Assembly: GCA_052390035.1 (NCBI GenBank)
Contig: JBQTHI010000070.1
Span: 1 to 25,830 of the forward strand
Reading direction: 5' to 3'
Origin: JBQTHI01 sp052390035
GTDB lineage: Bacteria; Actinomycetota; Acidimicrobiia; Spongiisociales; ZC4RG35
DNA: 25,830 nt
The notes beneath the pieces were generated by a model that was given only the letters and a program-made list of their open reading frames with translations, searched no databases and was not told the DNA's origin. This document shows positions 1 through 7,403 of the stretch, one piece after another; the first letter of the stretch is position 1, and each line of letters begins with the position of its first letter. A program made the translations under genes and the position numbers.

Positions 1-2
1 CT

Positions 3-95
3 CTGGCCGCTGCATACGTTCTGCTGATGGCCGTTGCCGGACCAGTTGCCGCCAAGCTCGCCGACCCAGGACGTTCACGAGCGGCCGTGAGTTGA
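3..95 (+). CDS. C-terminal end of a probable membrane protein (partial)
   Basis: Frame 3 is open from the window edge to a TGA at 93-95 and encodes 30 residues. The first part is one hydrophobic stretch (LAAAYVLLMAVAGPVAA), followed by a short polar tail. This resembles the last membrane helix and tail of cation/proton antiporters or similar multi-span transporters, but the fragment is too short for a secure family call. The gene starts outside the window. Confidence 0.45.
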   Translation: MAAAYVLLMAVAGPVAAKLADPGRSRAAVS

Positions 96-96
96 C

Positions 97-264
97 TCAA
101 CTCCTGAGCGACGCGTCGAGCTCCCGCGCTCGATCGTTGAACCAACGGTGGAGCTCCTCGTCGACGTTGGCCCAGTCGAGCGAGCGATCGGGTCCCTCGA
201 CGTAGCCGTCGAGGGACACGTTGAGGGAGTAGATCAGCTGCCGATGAGCCGAATGCCCGGATTC
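97..264 (-). pseudogene. Remnant of a dihydrofolate-reductase-family (RibD C-terminal domain) gene
   Basis: On the minus strand, codons from about 243 down to a TGA at 97-99 read RQLIYSLNVSLDGYVEG followed by PDRSLDW and a stretch ending RARELDASLRS. This matches the usual N-terminus of small dihydrofolate-reductase/RibD-C family proteins, whose first strand and SLDGY/F-x-GP loop are very conserved; intact members are roughly 170-200 residues. Here the reading frame stops after about 48 residues, where the family normally continues, and there is no ATG, GTG or TTG before the upstream in-frame stop at 265-267. Both ends are therefore lost. The next 190 bases (268-456) contain no further piece that I can recognise and no other gene. 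Confidence 0.6.
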
Positions 265-456
265 TCAATGGGATCTGTGGGGTCATGATCCATGGCCGAT
301 ATGAGTTGAGCAGCCCGCTTCAGACACCTGGCGCCTATCGGCAAGTTGGGCCGCCGGCGAGCTTTAAGCCTTGGAAGCCGCGGGCCACCGCGGCGGGGAC
401 AGCTTCGCTTCGGCGGTTGACGGGGTGGGGCGGTTCGCCAGCTGATGACGGGTTAG

Positions 457-1455
457 TCAGGCGTCGAGCCGAAGGGGCAATCCGAACAACGGGAACAAAT
501 TGGCTGCGTCGAGAAAGAACGTGAACTCGACGATCTGACCGCCGGCGACCTCGAAGACCTGCACCGCCCATGGTTCGAAGCCCCCCGCCGGGTTTGGTCG
601 GTATTGCCCAAACGTCAACGAGCCGTTGGCCGCCGCCGGCAGGAGGCGTGATCCTCGACAACTTGCTCCCGGACCGACCCACCATTTGAGGATGTCGTCG
701 CGGCCTCTTAGCCACAATGCATATGGCGGCATCGACTGAATGGCATCCTCCCGGATCAGGGCCGTAAGCGAATCCATGTCGTAAGTCTGAAAGGCTTCTA
801 CGTAACGTGACAGGAACTCGCCATCGACTTGGTCCGGTCGGTCATTGGGCTCACCAGCCACAAGTTTGGTGGCGGCAAGATTCGACCTGGCCCGCTGCAA
901 GGCGCTGTTGACCGAAGCCACACTCGTGTCGAGCAACTCGGCTGTCTCGTTCGCTCGCCAGTCAAGAACATCCCTTAGGATGAGTACCGCTCGTTGCCGG
1001 GGAGGCAGGTGCTGGAGGGCGGCTATGAAGGCGAGTCGAACCGAGTCGCGGATCATCGCCTGCTCGGCCGGATCGCTCGCGGGCTCGAGTGCCCAGGCAT
1101 CGGGAATCGGACCGATCCAGGTGTTCTCAGTCAATGGTGGTTCGAGATGGCCTTCGACCGAACCCGGCGCCGACAGGTCCATCGGACGGGCCCGACGCTG
1201 ACCTGCCTTCAACATGTCGAGACACACATTGCTGGCGATGCGGTACAGCCAGGTCCGCACGGACGCACGCCCTTCGAACCGGTCGAAGCTTCGCCAGGCT
1301 CGCAGCATGGTCTCTTGCACGGCGTCTTCCGCTTCGAATGGTGAGCCCAACATCCGATAGCAATAGGCGGTCAACTCAACCCGATGAGGGTTGAGTATTT
1401 CCATAACGTCGGACCCGGCTTCCCGACGGATGTCGACCACCGATAGGTCGCTCAT
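457..1455 (-). CDS. ECF RNA polymerase sigma factor with C-terminal SnoaL-like domain (SigG/SigX5-like)
   Basis: From the ATG at 1455 the protein has 332 residues. It begins with sigma region 2 (ELTAYCYRMLGSPFEAEDAV, then ETMLRAWRSFDRFEG and WLYRIASNVCLDML), continues with sigma region 4 (LQHLPPRQRAVLILRDVLDW and a helix-turn-helix ending VNSALQRAR), and closes with about 120 residues of SnoaL/NTF2-like fold (LSRYVEAFQTYDMDSLTALI to the end). That architecture is typical of SigG/SigJ-type ECF factors, where the C-terminal domain tunes activity in place of a classical anti-sigma factor. In-frame upstream starts exist (ATG 1473, TTG 1485), but neither has a Shine-Dalgarno sequence; ATG 1455 overlaps the stop of a possible leader ORF. 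It lies 45 bp downstream of an efflux pump gene and is probably cotranscribed with it. The family call is firm; the regulon is unknown. Confidence 0.9.
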   Translation of the reverse strand: MSDLSVVDIRREAGSDVMEILNPHRVELTAYCYRMLGSPFEAEDAVQETMLRAWRSFDRFEGRASVRTWLYRIASNVCLDMLKAGQRRARPMDLSAPGSVEGHLEPPLTENTWIGPIPDAWALEPASDPAEQAMIRDSVRLAFIAALQHLPPRQRAVLILRDVLDWRANETAELLDTSVASVNSALQRARSNLAATKLVAGEPNDRPDQVDGEFLSRYVEAFQTYDMDSLTALIREDAIQSMPPYALWLRGRDDILKWWVGPGASCRGSRLLPAAANGSLTFGQYRPNPAGGFEPWAVQVFEVAGGQIVEFTFFLDAANLFPLFGLPLRLDA

Positions 1456-1493
1456 CTGAGGAAGGCTAGGCATGGAACGGGACAAGCGAACAT
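1452..1493 (-). CDS. Possible 13-codon leader ORF coupled to the sigma factor
   Basis: On the minus strand a GAGGAGGG sequence lies 10 nt before an ATG at 1493, the best ribosome binding site in this junction. That ATG opens a short frame, MFACPVPCLAFLR, whose TGA overlaps the sigma-factor ATG as ATGA. The sigma factor has no good ribosome site of its own, so translation by termination-reinitiation is plausible. The purine-rich site overlaps the end of the efflux pump gene. The ORF is very short and could be chance; the peptide itself suggests no function. Confidence 0.35.
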   Translation of the reverse strand: MFACPVPCLAFLR

Positions 1494-1499
1494 CCCAAA

Positions 1500-3092
1500 C
1501 TATCCCTCCTCTGGCATCGTTCCGGTAACGATGAAGTCGACACCCGAAGGGCGGTCGTCCACTTCTCCACTAACCGGCCGAACGTTTCGAAGCAGCACAA
1601 CCGTCAGAATGGCCACTCCGAGGGATATGACCGCGCTGATGCCGGCGGTGAGCACCAAACCGTCGGTAAATGCGCCCCGGGCCACCTCCAGTAGCCGAGT
1701 CCCGACCTGGCCGCCGATCTGTTCGGCAATCGCCAGTGCCCCACCGAGCGTGTCGCGGGCGGTGGCGGCTGCGGCGGCACCGACCTCGGAGGGCAGCGAG
1801 CTGGCGATGCCGCTCCGATAAACCGCCGTGCCGATGCTCCCGAGAATGGCGATCCCAAGGGCACCGCCCAACTCGGCGCCCGTTTCCGAGATCCCCGAGG
1901 CAGCCCCGGCCTTTTCGGCCGGGGCGCTTCCCACAATCAATTCGGTCGTCAAGTTGAATACCGGGGCCAGGGCGAGTGAGACGACCACAGAGGCGGCAAC
2001 CACAATCGCCAAGCCATCCGATCCACCTACCTGAGTCAGAATCGTCAGTCCGACTGCGGCCACCGTGAAAGCACCGCCAAGCACCACTGCGGGTCGCACA
2101 CGGTGGACGAAACGGGGGGCAAACGTAGAGCCGATGATGAAGGCGGCGGCTGATGGCAGATCCCACAGCCCTGCCTGGAGGGGCGACAAGCCGAGCACCA
2201 GTTGCAGATATTGAGCCACAAAGAGGAAGTAGCCGACGGCTATGAAGATGGCCAGTACATTCGCCCCCAGCGAAACGTTGAAGGAGCGCAGCCGGAAGAG
2301 TCGGAGATCGATCAGCGGATCCTCGAGCACGCGCTGACGGCGACTGAACGCCACACCCATCACAAGCCCGACCAGAATGACCGCCATTGGAGTCGCCCTT
2401 AGTCCATTCTGGACGATCTCTTTGAGTCCGTAAATCACGGCAAGCACCGCAGACAAGGACATGCCGGCGCTCAAGAGATCGAGGTGACCCGCCGAGGGAT
2501 CTCGATACTCGGGCAGGACTCGTGGTCCGAGAATCAAGAGAAGTGCCATCACCGGCAGGGCCAACAGGAAGACCGAACCCCACCAGAAGTATTGGAGCGT
2601 GATGCCACCCAGCACGGGCCCGACTGCGCTACCGGCAGAAAAACTTGCGATCCACCACCCGATGGCGACCGAGCGCTGTTTCGGGTCGGGGAACATGTTG
2701 AAGATCAACGACAAGGTGGAGGGCGCCAGTGTCGCCCCTGCAATCCCCATCAAGGCGCGACTGGCGATCAACATTTCGGCGCTGGTTGAGAAGGCGGCCA
2801 TTATGGAAACAACGCCGAACGAGGCGGCCCCGACCATGAGCAGGCGCCGGCGACCAATGCGGTCTCCGAGCGTGCCCATGGTCAAAAGCGAACCAGCGAT
2901 CATGAACCCGTAGATATCGATGAACCAGAGCAGTTGGGCGCTCGTCGGTTGGAGGTCGGCGCTCAGGCTGGGGACGGCCAGGTGGAGCACCGTGAGATCC
3001 ATTACGTACAGGAGACAGGCGAGCGAGAGCACCGCCAATCCGATCCATTGGCGGCGGCCAGCAAGGGGAGGTGCGTCCTGCACTAAGTCCAT
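1500..3092 (-). CDS. DHA2-family (EmrB/QacA-type) MFS multidrug efflux transporter
   Basis: The 530-residue protein has the length and hydrophobic profile of a 14-helix major facilitator. TM1 carries YVMDLTVLHLAVPSL, the D1-type motif of drug:proton antiporters; motif A is GTLGDRIGRRR between TM2 and TM3; the motif C region reads SFSAGSAVGPVLGG in TM5. These features place it with QacA/EmrB-like pumps that use proton motive force to expel hydrophobic or cationic compounds. The ATG at 3092 is preceded by GGAGG at 8 nt spacing, a strong start. It is the first gene of a probable two-gene minus-strand operon with the downstream ECF sigma factor, and is divergent from a small cupin-like gene across 70 bp. 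The substrate cannot be read from sequence. Confidence 0.93.
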   Translation of the reverse strand: MDLVQDAPPLAGRRQWIGLAVLSLACLLYVMDLTVLHLAVPSLSADLQPTSAQLLWFIDIYGFMIAGSLLTMGTLGDRIGRRRLLMVGAASFGVVSIMAAFSTSAEMLIASRALMGIAGATLAPSTLSLIFNMFPDPKQRSVAIGWWIASFSAGSAVGPVLGGITLQYFWWGSVFLLALPVMALLLILGPRVLPEYRDPSAGHLDLLSAGMSLSAVLAVIYGLKEIVQNGLRATPMAVILVGLVMGVAFSRRQRVLEDPLIDLRLFRLRSFNVSLGANVLAIFIAVGYFLFVAQYLQLVLGLSPLQAGLWDLPSAAAFIIGSTFAPRFVHRVRPAVVLGGAFTVAAVGLTILTQVGGSDGLAIVVAASVVVSLALAPVFNLTTELIVGSAPAEKAGAASGISETGAELGGALGIAILGSIGTAVYRSGIASSLPSEVGAAAAATARDTLGGALAIAEQIGGQVGTRLLEVARGAFTDGLVLTAGISAVISLGVAILTVVLLRNVRPVSGEVDDRPSGVDFIVTGTMPEEG

Positions 3093-3162
3093 TGTGGTTC
3101 CTCCAGAAACCTCCGTTGACCAATGAGACGATTTGAGATCCAGAAACTGATCGCGAGGATCG

Positions 3163-3540
3163 ATGAGTTTTTGCTTTCCGAGGCGTCATAACCAGGTGGA
3201 CCAGGGTGACCCAGCGAATTGGAGACTCGACGACTTCACTCCGTTGGACCTCGTCAGTAGGCGCCTGGCCCCTTGGTACCGGGTGCGAGTGGTCGTCGTG
3301 GCAGGTGGTACCGAGCGTGTTATTGATCAAGGCGAGTGGGACGACACTCTCCTGGTCGTCGAACGAGGCGAGATCGAACTCGAGTGCCGGAGTGGAAGCC
3401 GCCGCCGGTTCTCTGTCGGCTCCACCTTGTGGTTGGTCGGCTTACGGCTACGGGCAATGGTCAACCCGCACGCGGTTCCCGCCCATCTCATCGCCGTCTC
3501 GCGAAACCGGGACGACTGGAGCTCGGCCGATCACCCCTGA
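3163..3540 (+). CDS. Small cupin-like protein of unknown function
   Basis: This 125-residue protein has no signal peptide or membrane helix. Its middle has alternating hydrophobic strands with a turn pattern (VIDQGEWDDTLLVVERGEIE, LECRSG, FSVGSTLWLVGLRLRAM), resembling a single-domain cupin. The metal-binding histidines of classical cupins are not evident, so binding of a small molecule without metal is as likely as catalysis. The start ATG has a GAGG four bases upstream. It diverges from the efflux pump gene, and the shared 70 bp gap is the obvious control region for both; a role linked to the pump or sigma factor is inference only. Confidence 0.6.
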   Translation: MSFCFPRRHNQVDQGDPANWRLDDFTPLDLVSRRLAPWYRVRVVVVAGGTERVIDQGEWDDTLLVVERGEIELECRSGSRRRFSVGSTLWLVGLRLRAMVNPHAVPAHLIAVSRNRDDWSSADHP

Positions 3541-3569
3541 CTGATTGATGATGTTAATTATTTTGCCCA

Positions 3570-3593
3570 ACTAGGGACTAGATACGGGACTAG
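3570..3593 (+). repeat. Short direct repeats (GGGACTAG x2, ACTAG x3)
   Basis: In the 104 bp gap upstream of the CAP-domain gene, GGGACTAG occurs at 3574-3581 and again at 3586-3593, exactly 12 bp apart, with a third ACTAG at 3570-3574. The gap also has an AT-rich patch (3548-3564). Phased short repeats upstream of a gene suggest a regulator binding site, but the copies are short enough to be chance. Confidence 0.35.
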
Positions 3594-3644
3594 CTATCTC
3601 CGTTTGCCGGGGTAGGTCCCAGAACCTACTCTCCCGCCACCCCT

Positions 3645-4280
3645 ATGCGACGCGGAGTCTCCTTATTCGCGGTCGCGCTTGCGATGTTGGCGGCGCTGCC
3701 AGCCCAAGCAGACGACCTGGGATCTGCCATCAACAATGCCCGCGGCTCTGCCTTACCGATCGATCAGTTTGTCGACGAGTTCGCACAACGAGCGGCCGAA
3801 AGGAGCGCCGGGCGCCGCAGCCTCGCTCATTCCGATCTGTCTCCCCTGCTCGGCTATTGCCTCACCGCCGGCGAAGTGATCGGGTACGGATCCGACGTCG
3901 GCACGATCATGGCAGCGTTCGCCGGAAGTCCCAGCCATTGGAAGGTGATAACCCAAGGACAGTGGACTGTGATGGGCACCGGGGCGGCCGTCGACGGCGC
4001 CGGTGTTCTGTGGGTAGCCGTGGCCTTTTGCACTGCCTCCGGCGGTCCGGCCCCCCCTCCACCACCACCCCCGTCCTCTGCGCCAACGCCACTTCCCCCT
4101 CCTACACCGGCGCCGCAAGCTCCGATCGCATCGGCCTTCCTCGAACCGGTTCCCCTTACCGACGTGCTGGCGATCGGTCCGATACTCGACCTCGAGGGTA
4201 CGGTGTCACTTCTTCTTGGCGCGTCCCCGTTCCTACCGCCGGAGGAGTGGCGGCGGTTCATCGATCCGTCGATCAGCTGA
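3645..4280 (+). CDS. Secreted CAP-domain (SCP/PR-1-like) protein with proline-rich tail
   Basis: The 211-residue protein starts with a signal peptide (MRRGVSLFAVALAMLAALPAQA, likely cleaved after AQA). Residues about 25-130 match a bacterial CAP domain: INNARGSALP, then LAHSDLSPLL, GEVIGYGS, a SPSHWKVI motif and WVAVAFC. The His in AHSDL, the Glu in GEVIGYG and the His in SHWKVI are the conserved cavity residues of the family. A Pro/Ser/Thr-rich linker (eight consecutive prolines, residues about 136-143) leads to a short C-terminal segment of about 55 residues ending in RRFIDPSIS that I do not recognise. Proteins of this type act outside the cell; in bacteria their activity is mostly unknown. 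The last 8 bp overlap the 3' end of the convergent asd gene. No clear Shine-Dalgarno precedes the start. Confidence 0.8.
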   Translation: MRRGVSLFAVALAMLAALPAQADDLGSAINNARGSALPIDQFVDEFAQRAAERSAGRRSLAHSDLSPLLGYCLTAGEVIGYGSDVGTIMAAFAGSPSHWKVITQGQWTVMGTGAAVDGAGVLWVAVAFCTASGGPAPPPPPPPSSAPTPLPPPTPAPQAPIASAFLEPVPLTDVLAIGPILDLEGTVSLLLGASPFLPPEEWRRFIDPSIS

Positions 4281-5286
4281 GCTGTTCGGCAATCTCCACG
4301 GCGTTGAGGGCCGCCCCCTTGCGGAGATTGTCGCCCACCACCCACAGGCTGACCCCTCCCAACCCGTCGAGGGTGGACCGCACCCGTCCGATGAGAACTT
4401 CATCCCGGCCTGCCGAATCGAGCGGGGTTGGCACCCGATCGATCCATAACTCGGTTCCGGGGGCATTGGCGAGCAGTCCTATCGCCTCCTCAAGGGGAAC
4501 CGGACGATCGAAGTGCATCGTGGCTGACACCCCGTGACCCACCATCACGGGCACCCGGACACATGTTGGCTCGATCTGGAGGTCGGGCGCTTCGAGGATC
4601 TTGCGGCTTTCGTTGACGAGCTTCCACTCCTCGTCCGTGTAACCCGACTCAGCGGCGTTGCCTGCCCAGGGGAGCACGTTGAAGCCGATGGGCCGGGCAT
4701 ACAGATCTCCACCGGGATCTGACCACCCCCCGAAGGTCAAGGCGGCGCGGTCTTGGCTGAGATGCTCGATCTGCCGGGACAATTCTTCGATTCCCCGCCG
4801 GCCGGACCCAGAAACCGATTGATACGAGGTCGCCACCATCCTCCTGAGCCGGGCGGCTCGATGGAGCGGTCCGGCGGCCATCATCAGCGCCATCGTGGTG
4901 CAGTTGGGATTAGCGATGACACCCTGGTGTTGGGAGATGGCATGGTCGTTGACGCCGGCCACCACGAGCGGTACCTCCGGCAGGTTGCGGAAAGCCGAAG
5001 AGTTATCAATGACCACCGCTCCCGCCTCGACAAATGCCGGGGCGTAGCGCCTCGATCGCTCGGCGCCGGCCGAGAACAATGCCACATCGACTCCATCCGG
5101 GGTCGACTCCTCCAAGTTTTCAACGGTGACCTCACCCCAGCGCGTATCCAGCTTGCTCCCGGCGGTCTGGGGCGATGCGAGCAGTCTCAGCTCGGCAAGC
5201 GGAAACTCGCGCTCCTCCAGTATTTCGATCATGGTCCGGCCCACTGCCCCAGTGGCGCCGATCACGGCCACCCGACGGTCGGTCAT
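4273..5286 (-). CDS. asd: Aspartate-semialdehyde dehydrogenase
   Basis: The enzyme reduces aspartyl-4-phosphate to aspartate-4-semialdehyde with NADPH, the second step toward lysine/diaminopimelate, threonine and methionine. The 337-residue length is normal. The N-terminal Rossmann motif is VAVIGATGAVG (residues 7-17); the catalytic Cys129 lies in NPNCTT; Gln156 in SYQSVSGSG, Arg244 in RVPV and His251 in GHGVSATM fit the substrate-binding and acid/base positions of the family. The ATG overlaps the stop of the preceding aspartate kinase gene by 4 bp (ATGA), so the two are translationally coupled. The stop lies inside the end of the convergent CAP-domain gene. Confidence 0.97.
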   Translation of the reverse strand: MTDRRVAVIGATGAVGRTMIEILEEREFPLAELRLLASPQTAGSKLDTRWGEVTVENLEESTPDGVDVALFSAGAERSRRYAPAFVEAGAVVIDNSSAFRNLPEVPLVVAGVNDHAISQHQGVIANPNCTTMALMMAAGPLHRAARLRRMVATSYQSVSGSGRRGIEELSRQIEHLSQDRAALTFGGWSDPGGDLYARPIGFNVLPWAGNAAESGYTDEEWKLVNESRKILEAPDLQIEPTCVRVPVMVGHGVSATMHFDRPVPLEEAIGLLANAPGTELWIDRVPTPLDSAGRDEVLIGRVRSTLDGLGGVSLWVVGDNLRKGAALNAVEIAEQLS

Positions 5287-6515
5287 ATCCCCACCTCCTC
5301 CCCCACCATGGGTGGTTCGAAGGCGGCGTGGAGGGCGGTCACCGCATCCTCGATCTGGGCTTCGCGAACGATGCAGGAGATACGGATCGTCGATGTCGAA
5401 ATCATCTCAATGTTGATCCCTGCATCGGCCAGGGTCCGGAATACGGAGGCAGCCACCCCCGGGTGGGACTTCATGCCGGCCCCCACCAGGGAAACCTTGG
5501 CGATGTCCTCGTCTACATCCACCCCGGCTGCACCCAACTCGCTGGCGACCTTGCCGGCCACTTCTCCGGCGTGTAGTGCGACAGCTTTGGGGACAGTGAA
5601 GCTGATGTCGGTCGAACCGTCTTGACCGATGTTCTGGACGATCATGTCGACGTTGACTCCGCCCGTCGCCAATGGCTCGAACAGGGCCGCGGCAACTCCC
5701 GGCCGGTCTGGCACACCGCGGACGGTCACCTTCGCCTCGGAACGGTCGTGGGCTATGCCGCGGATAATTGCCTGTTCCATGGTGTTCTCCTTGACCCAGG
5801 TTCCGGGTCTGTCATTGAACGACGAGCGGACATGGATAGCAATGTTGTATCGCCGTCCGATTTCAACCGCCCGGGTCATCAGTACCCCGGCCCCGGAAGC
5901 TGACAATTCGAGCATCTCATCAAACGAGATCTCGTGTAGCTGGCGAGCGTTGCGCACGATGCGAGGATCGGCCGCAAATATCCCGTCGACATCGGTGAAG
6001 ATCTCGCAAACGTCGGCATGCAGGGCGGCCGCCAGTGCCATCGCGGTGGCGTCGGAGCCACCCCGCCCGATGGTGGTGATTTCTTTAGACGCAGGATCTA
6101 CACCCTGAAACCCGGCGACGATGACGACCCGACCCCGTTCCAGTCCTTCGCGAATTCGCTCACCGCGGATCTCCCGAATCTTCGCCGATCCGTGGGCACC
6201 GTCAGTGAGAATTCCGGCCTGGGATCCCGTCAGGCTCATCGCCTCCACGCCACGGGCGCTGATCGCCATCGCCGTCAGTGCCATCGCGATCCGCTCGCCC
6301 GAGGTGAGGAGCATGTCCATCTCCCGAGCCGGAGGATCGGGGTTTACGGCTCGGGCTAGATCGATCAGCTCATCGGTGGTGTGTCCCATCGCCGAAACGA
6401 CGACCACTACCTGGTTGCCCGCCTTGGTGGCGGCTACCACCCGATCGGCGACTGAGTTGATCCGCCCCGGATCGGCAACCGAGGTGCCGCCGTACTTCTG
6501 GACGATCAGGGGCAT
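5283..6515 (-). CDS. lysC: Aspartate kinase, ACT-domain regulated
   Basis: Aspartate kinase phosphorylates aspartate at the entry to the lysine/threonine/methionine pathway. The 410-residue protein begins with the kinase signature QKYGGTSVAD (residues 6-15), has LTSGER near 90, the TIGRGGSDATA loop near 155 and FTDVDGIFAADPR. Two C-terminal ACT domains follow (about 262-335, starting AKVTVRGVPDRPG, and about 342-402, starting AKVSLVGAGM), the site of amino-acid feedback inhibition. The start has a purine-rich GAGAAG nine bases upstream. An internal in-frame start with its own ribosome site (annotated separately) would make a beta subunit of the two ACT domains, as in Corynebacterium and Bacillus. 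It is the first gene of the lysC-asd pair. Confidence 0.97.
   Translation of the reverse strand: MPLIVQKYGGTSVADPGRINSVADRVVAATKAGNQVVVVVSAMGHTTDELIDLARAVNPDPPAREMDMLLTSGERIAMALTAMAISARGVEAMSLTGSQAGILTDGAHGSAKIREIRGERIREGLERGRVVIVAGFQGVDPASKEITTIGRGGSDATAMALAAALHADVCEIFTDVDGIFAADPRIVRNARQLHEISFDEMLELSASGAGVLMTRAVEIGRRYNIAIHVRSSFNDRPGTWVKENTMEQAIIRGIAHDRSEAKVTVRGVPDRPGVAAALFEPLATGGVNVDMIVQNIGQDGSTDISFTVPKAVALHAGEVAGKVASELGAAGVDVDEDIAKVSLVGAGMKSHPGVAASVFRTLADAGINIEMISTSTIRISCIVREAQIEDAVTALHAAFEPPMVGEEVGI
5778..5792 (-). promoter_or_regulatory. Internal ribosome binding site and start for aspartate kinase beta subunit
   Basis: Within lysC the minus strand reads AAGGAG, six bases, then ATG at 5780, in frame at codon 246. 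Translation from here gives 165 residues (to 5283) covering only the ACT domains and starting MEQAIIRGIAHDRSEAKV. The position and size match the alternative beta subunit known for actinobacterial and Bacillus alpha2-beta2 aspartokinases. The site is stronger than that of the full-length start. Confidence 0.6.
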
Positions 6516-6561
6516 GTGGTGATTCTCTTCTCGGGGCTGCAGCCAACGTATTCATTGACTG

Positions 6562-6574
6562 GAACCCTGGGTTC
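6562..6574. repeat. Palindromic motif GAACCCTGGGTTC upstream of lysC and the cyclophilin gene
   Basis: A perfect 13 bp palindrome (GAACCC-T-GGGTTC) sits in the 117 bp divergent gap, 47 bp before the lysC start and just before the putative -35 of the cyclophilin gene. The same 13 bases recur at 12847-12859 in another divergent gap. A shared operator is possible; no regulator is known for it. Confidence 0.4.
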
Positions 6575-6579
6575 GCGGG

Positions 6580-6608
6580 TTGGCGGATTGGGATTGGCCG
6601 GATAGCTT
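6580..6608 (+). promoter_or_regulatory. Putative promoter of the cyclophilin-PHP-murJ genes
   Basis: TTGGCG at 6580-6585 and TAGCTT at 6603-6608 are separated by 17 bp, close to vegetative sigma-70-type spacing and consensus. Initiation about 7 bp downstream would leave an untranslated leader of about 18 bases before the ATG at 6633. Confidence 0.45.
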
Positions 6609-6632
6609 ACGGCCCTCCCCAACCGGGCTGAT

Positions 6633-7400
6633 ATGACCGACCGCCGACAACGCCAAAAGGACCTGAGGGCCGGGAAACGGGAAGCCGAACGGAAGGCGGC
6701 CGCCCGACGAGAGCTCCGACGACGCATTGTCATCGCGCTGGTTGTTGGACTTGGCCTGGTCATCGTACTGGTGATCTTCGCCACAATTCGCAACCGCCCC
6801 GAGGAGCTACCAGCCGCCTATGACGGCTTTCGCGCCCAAACCACCGCCTGTGGCGGGACCCCTCCGCCCGAGCCACAGCTGCTCACCTTTACCGCCCCAG
6901 AGGACGAAGGAGTCGCGGCGAGCGCCCGCGCCACCATCACGACCAGCTGCGGCCCGATCGTGATCGAGCTCGATCCCGGCTACCCGCAGACAGTCAACTC
7001 GTTTGTGTTCCTTGCACGCCAGGGCTTCTACGACGGGATCGTGTTCCACCGAGTTGCTTCTCAATTCGTCATCCAGGGGGGCGATCCCACGGCCACCGGG
7101 ACAGGTGGACCCGGCTATTTGCTGCCAGATGAGTTCCCCCCAGCCGACTTTGTGTATGAACCCGGCGTGGTCGCCATGGCAAATGCGGGAAGGGGAACGA
7201 CGGGGAGCCAGTTTTTCATCGTCGTCGGAGATGACGCAAAGGTGCTCACCAACAGCTTCTCGATTCTTGGCCGGGTAGTAGAAGGACAGAGCACGCTTGA
7301 AACCATCACGGCTATTCCGACCGAACTGTCACCGGGCACCAACGAGCGCAGCCGGCCGACCGAAACGATCTACATCGAGGTCATCGAGATCGACGGCTGA
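6633..7400 (+). CDS. Membrane-anchored cyclophilin-type peptidyl-prolyl cis-trans isomerase
   Basis: This 255-residue protein has a highly basic N-terminus (residues 1-31), one membrane helix (about 32-50, IVIALVVGLGLVIVLVIF) and an extracytoplasmic cyclophilin domain (about 95-255). Cyclophilin landmarks are present: NSFVFLARQGFYDG, VFHRV with the catalytic Arg, FVIQGGDPTATGTGGPGY, and GTTGSQFFI. The Trp that confers strong cyclosporin binding is not evident, as is usual in bacteria. The likely role is proline isomerisation during folding of exported proteins at the outer face of the membrane. Actinobacteria commonly have a paralogue of this anchored form. The PHP gene begins 3 bp after the stop, so the two are probably cotranscribed. 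Confidence 0.92.
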   Translation: MTDRRQRQKDLRAGKREAERKAAARRELRRRIVIALVVGLGLVIVLVIFATIRNRPEELPAAYDGFRAQTTACGGTPPPEPQLLTFTAPEDEGVAASARATITTSCGPIVIELDPGYPQTVNSFVFLARQGFYDGIVFHRVASQFVIQGGDPTATGTGGPGYLLPDEFPPADFVYEPGVVAMANAGRGTTGSQFFIVVGDDAKVLTNSFSILGRVVEGQSTLETITAIPTELSPGTNERSRPTETIYIEVIEIDG

Positions 7401-7403
7401 AGG

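Noticed and set aside
268..456. Search for a tRNA, small RNA or gene in the gap left of the sigma factor
   Set aside because: No cloverleaf-like sequence, ribosome site or coding pattern was found; open frames there are short Arg/Pro-rich shadows.
1570..2583. Minus-strand open frame of 337 codons inside the efflux pump gene
   Set aside because: Arg/Gly/Ser-rich shadow of the MFS gene in another frame, no recognisable domain.
3612..3629. GTAGGT/ACCTAC inverted repeat as terminator or operator
   Set aside because: Only six base pairs with no T-run; too weak to call.
4753..5625. Plus-strand open frame of 290 codons opposite asd and lysC
   Set aside because: It spans the antisense of two well-supported genes and shows no family motif.
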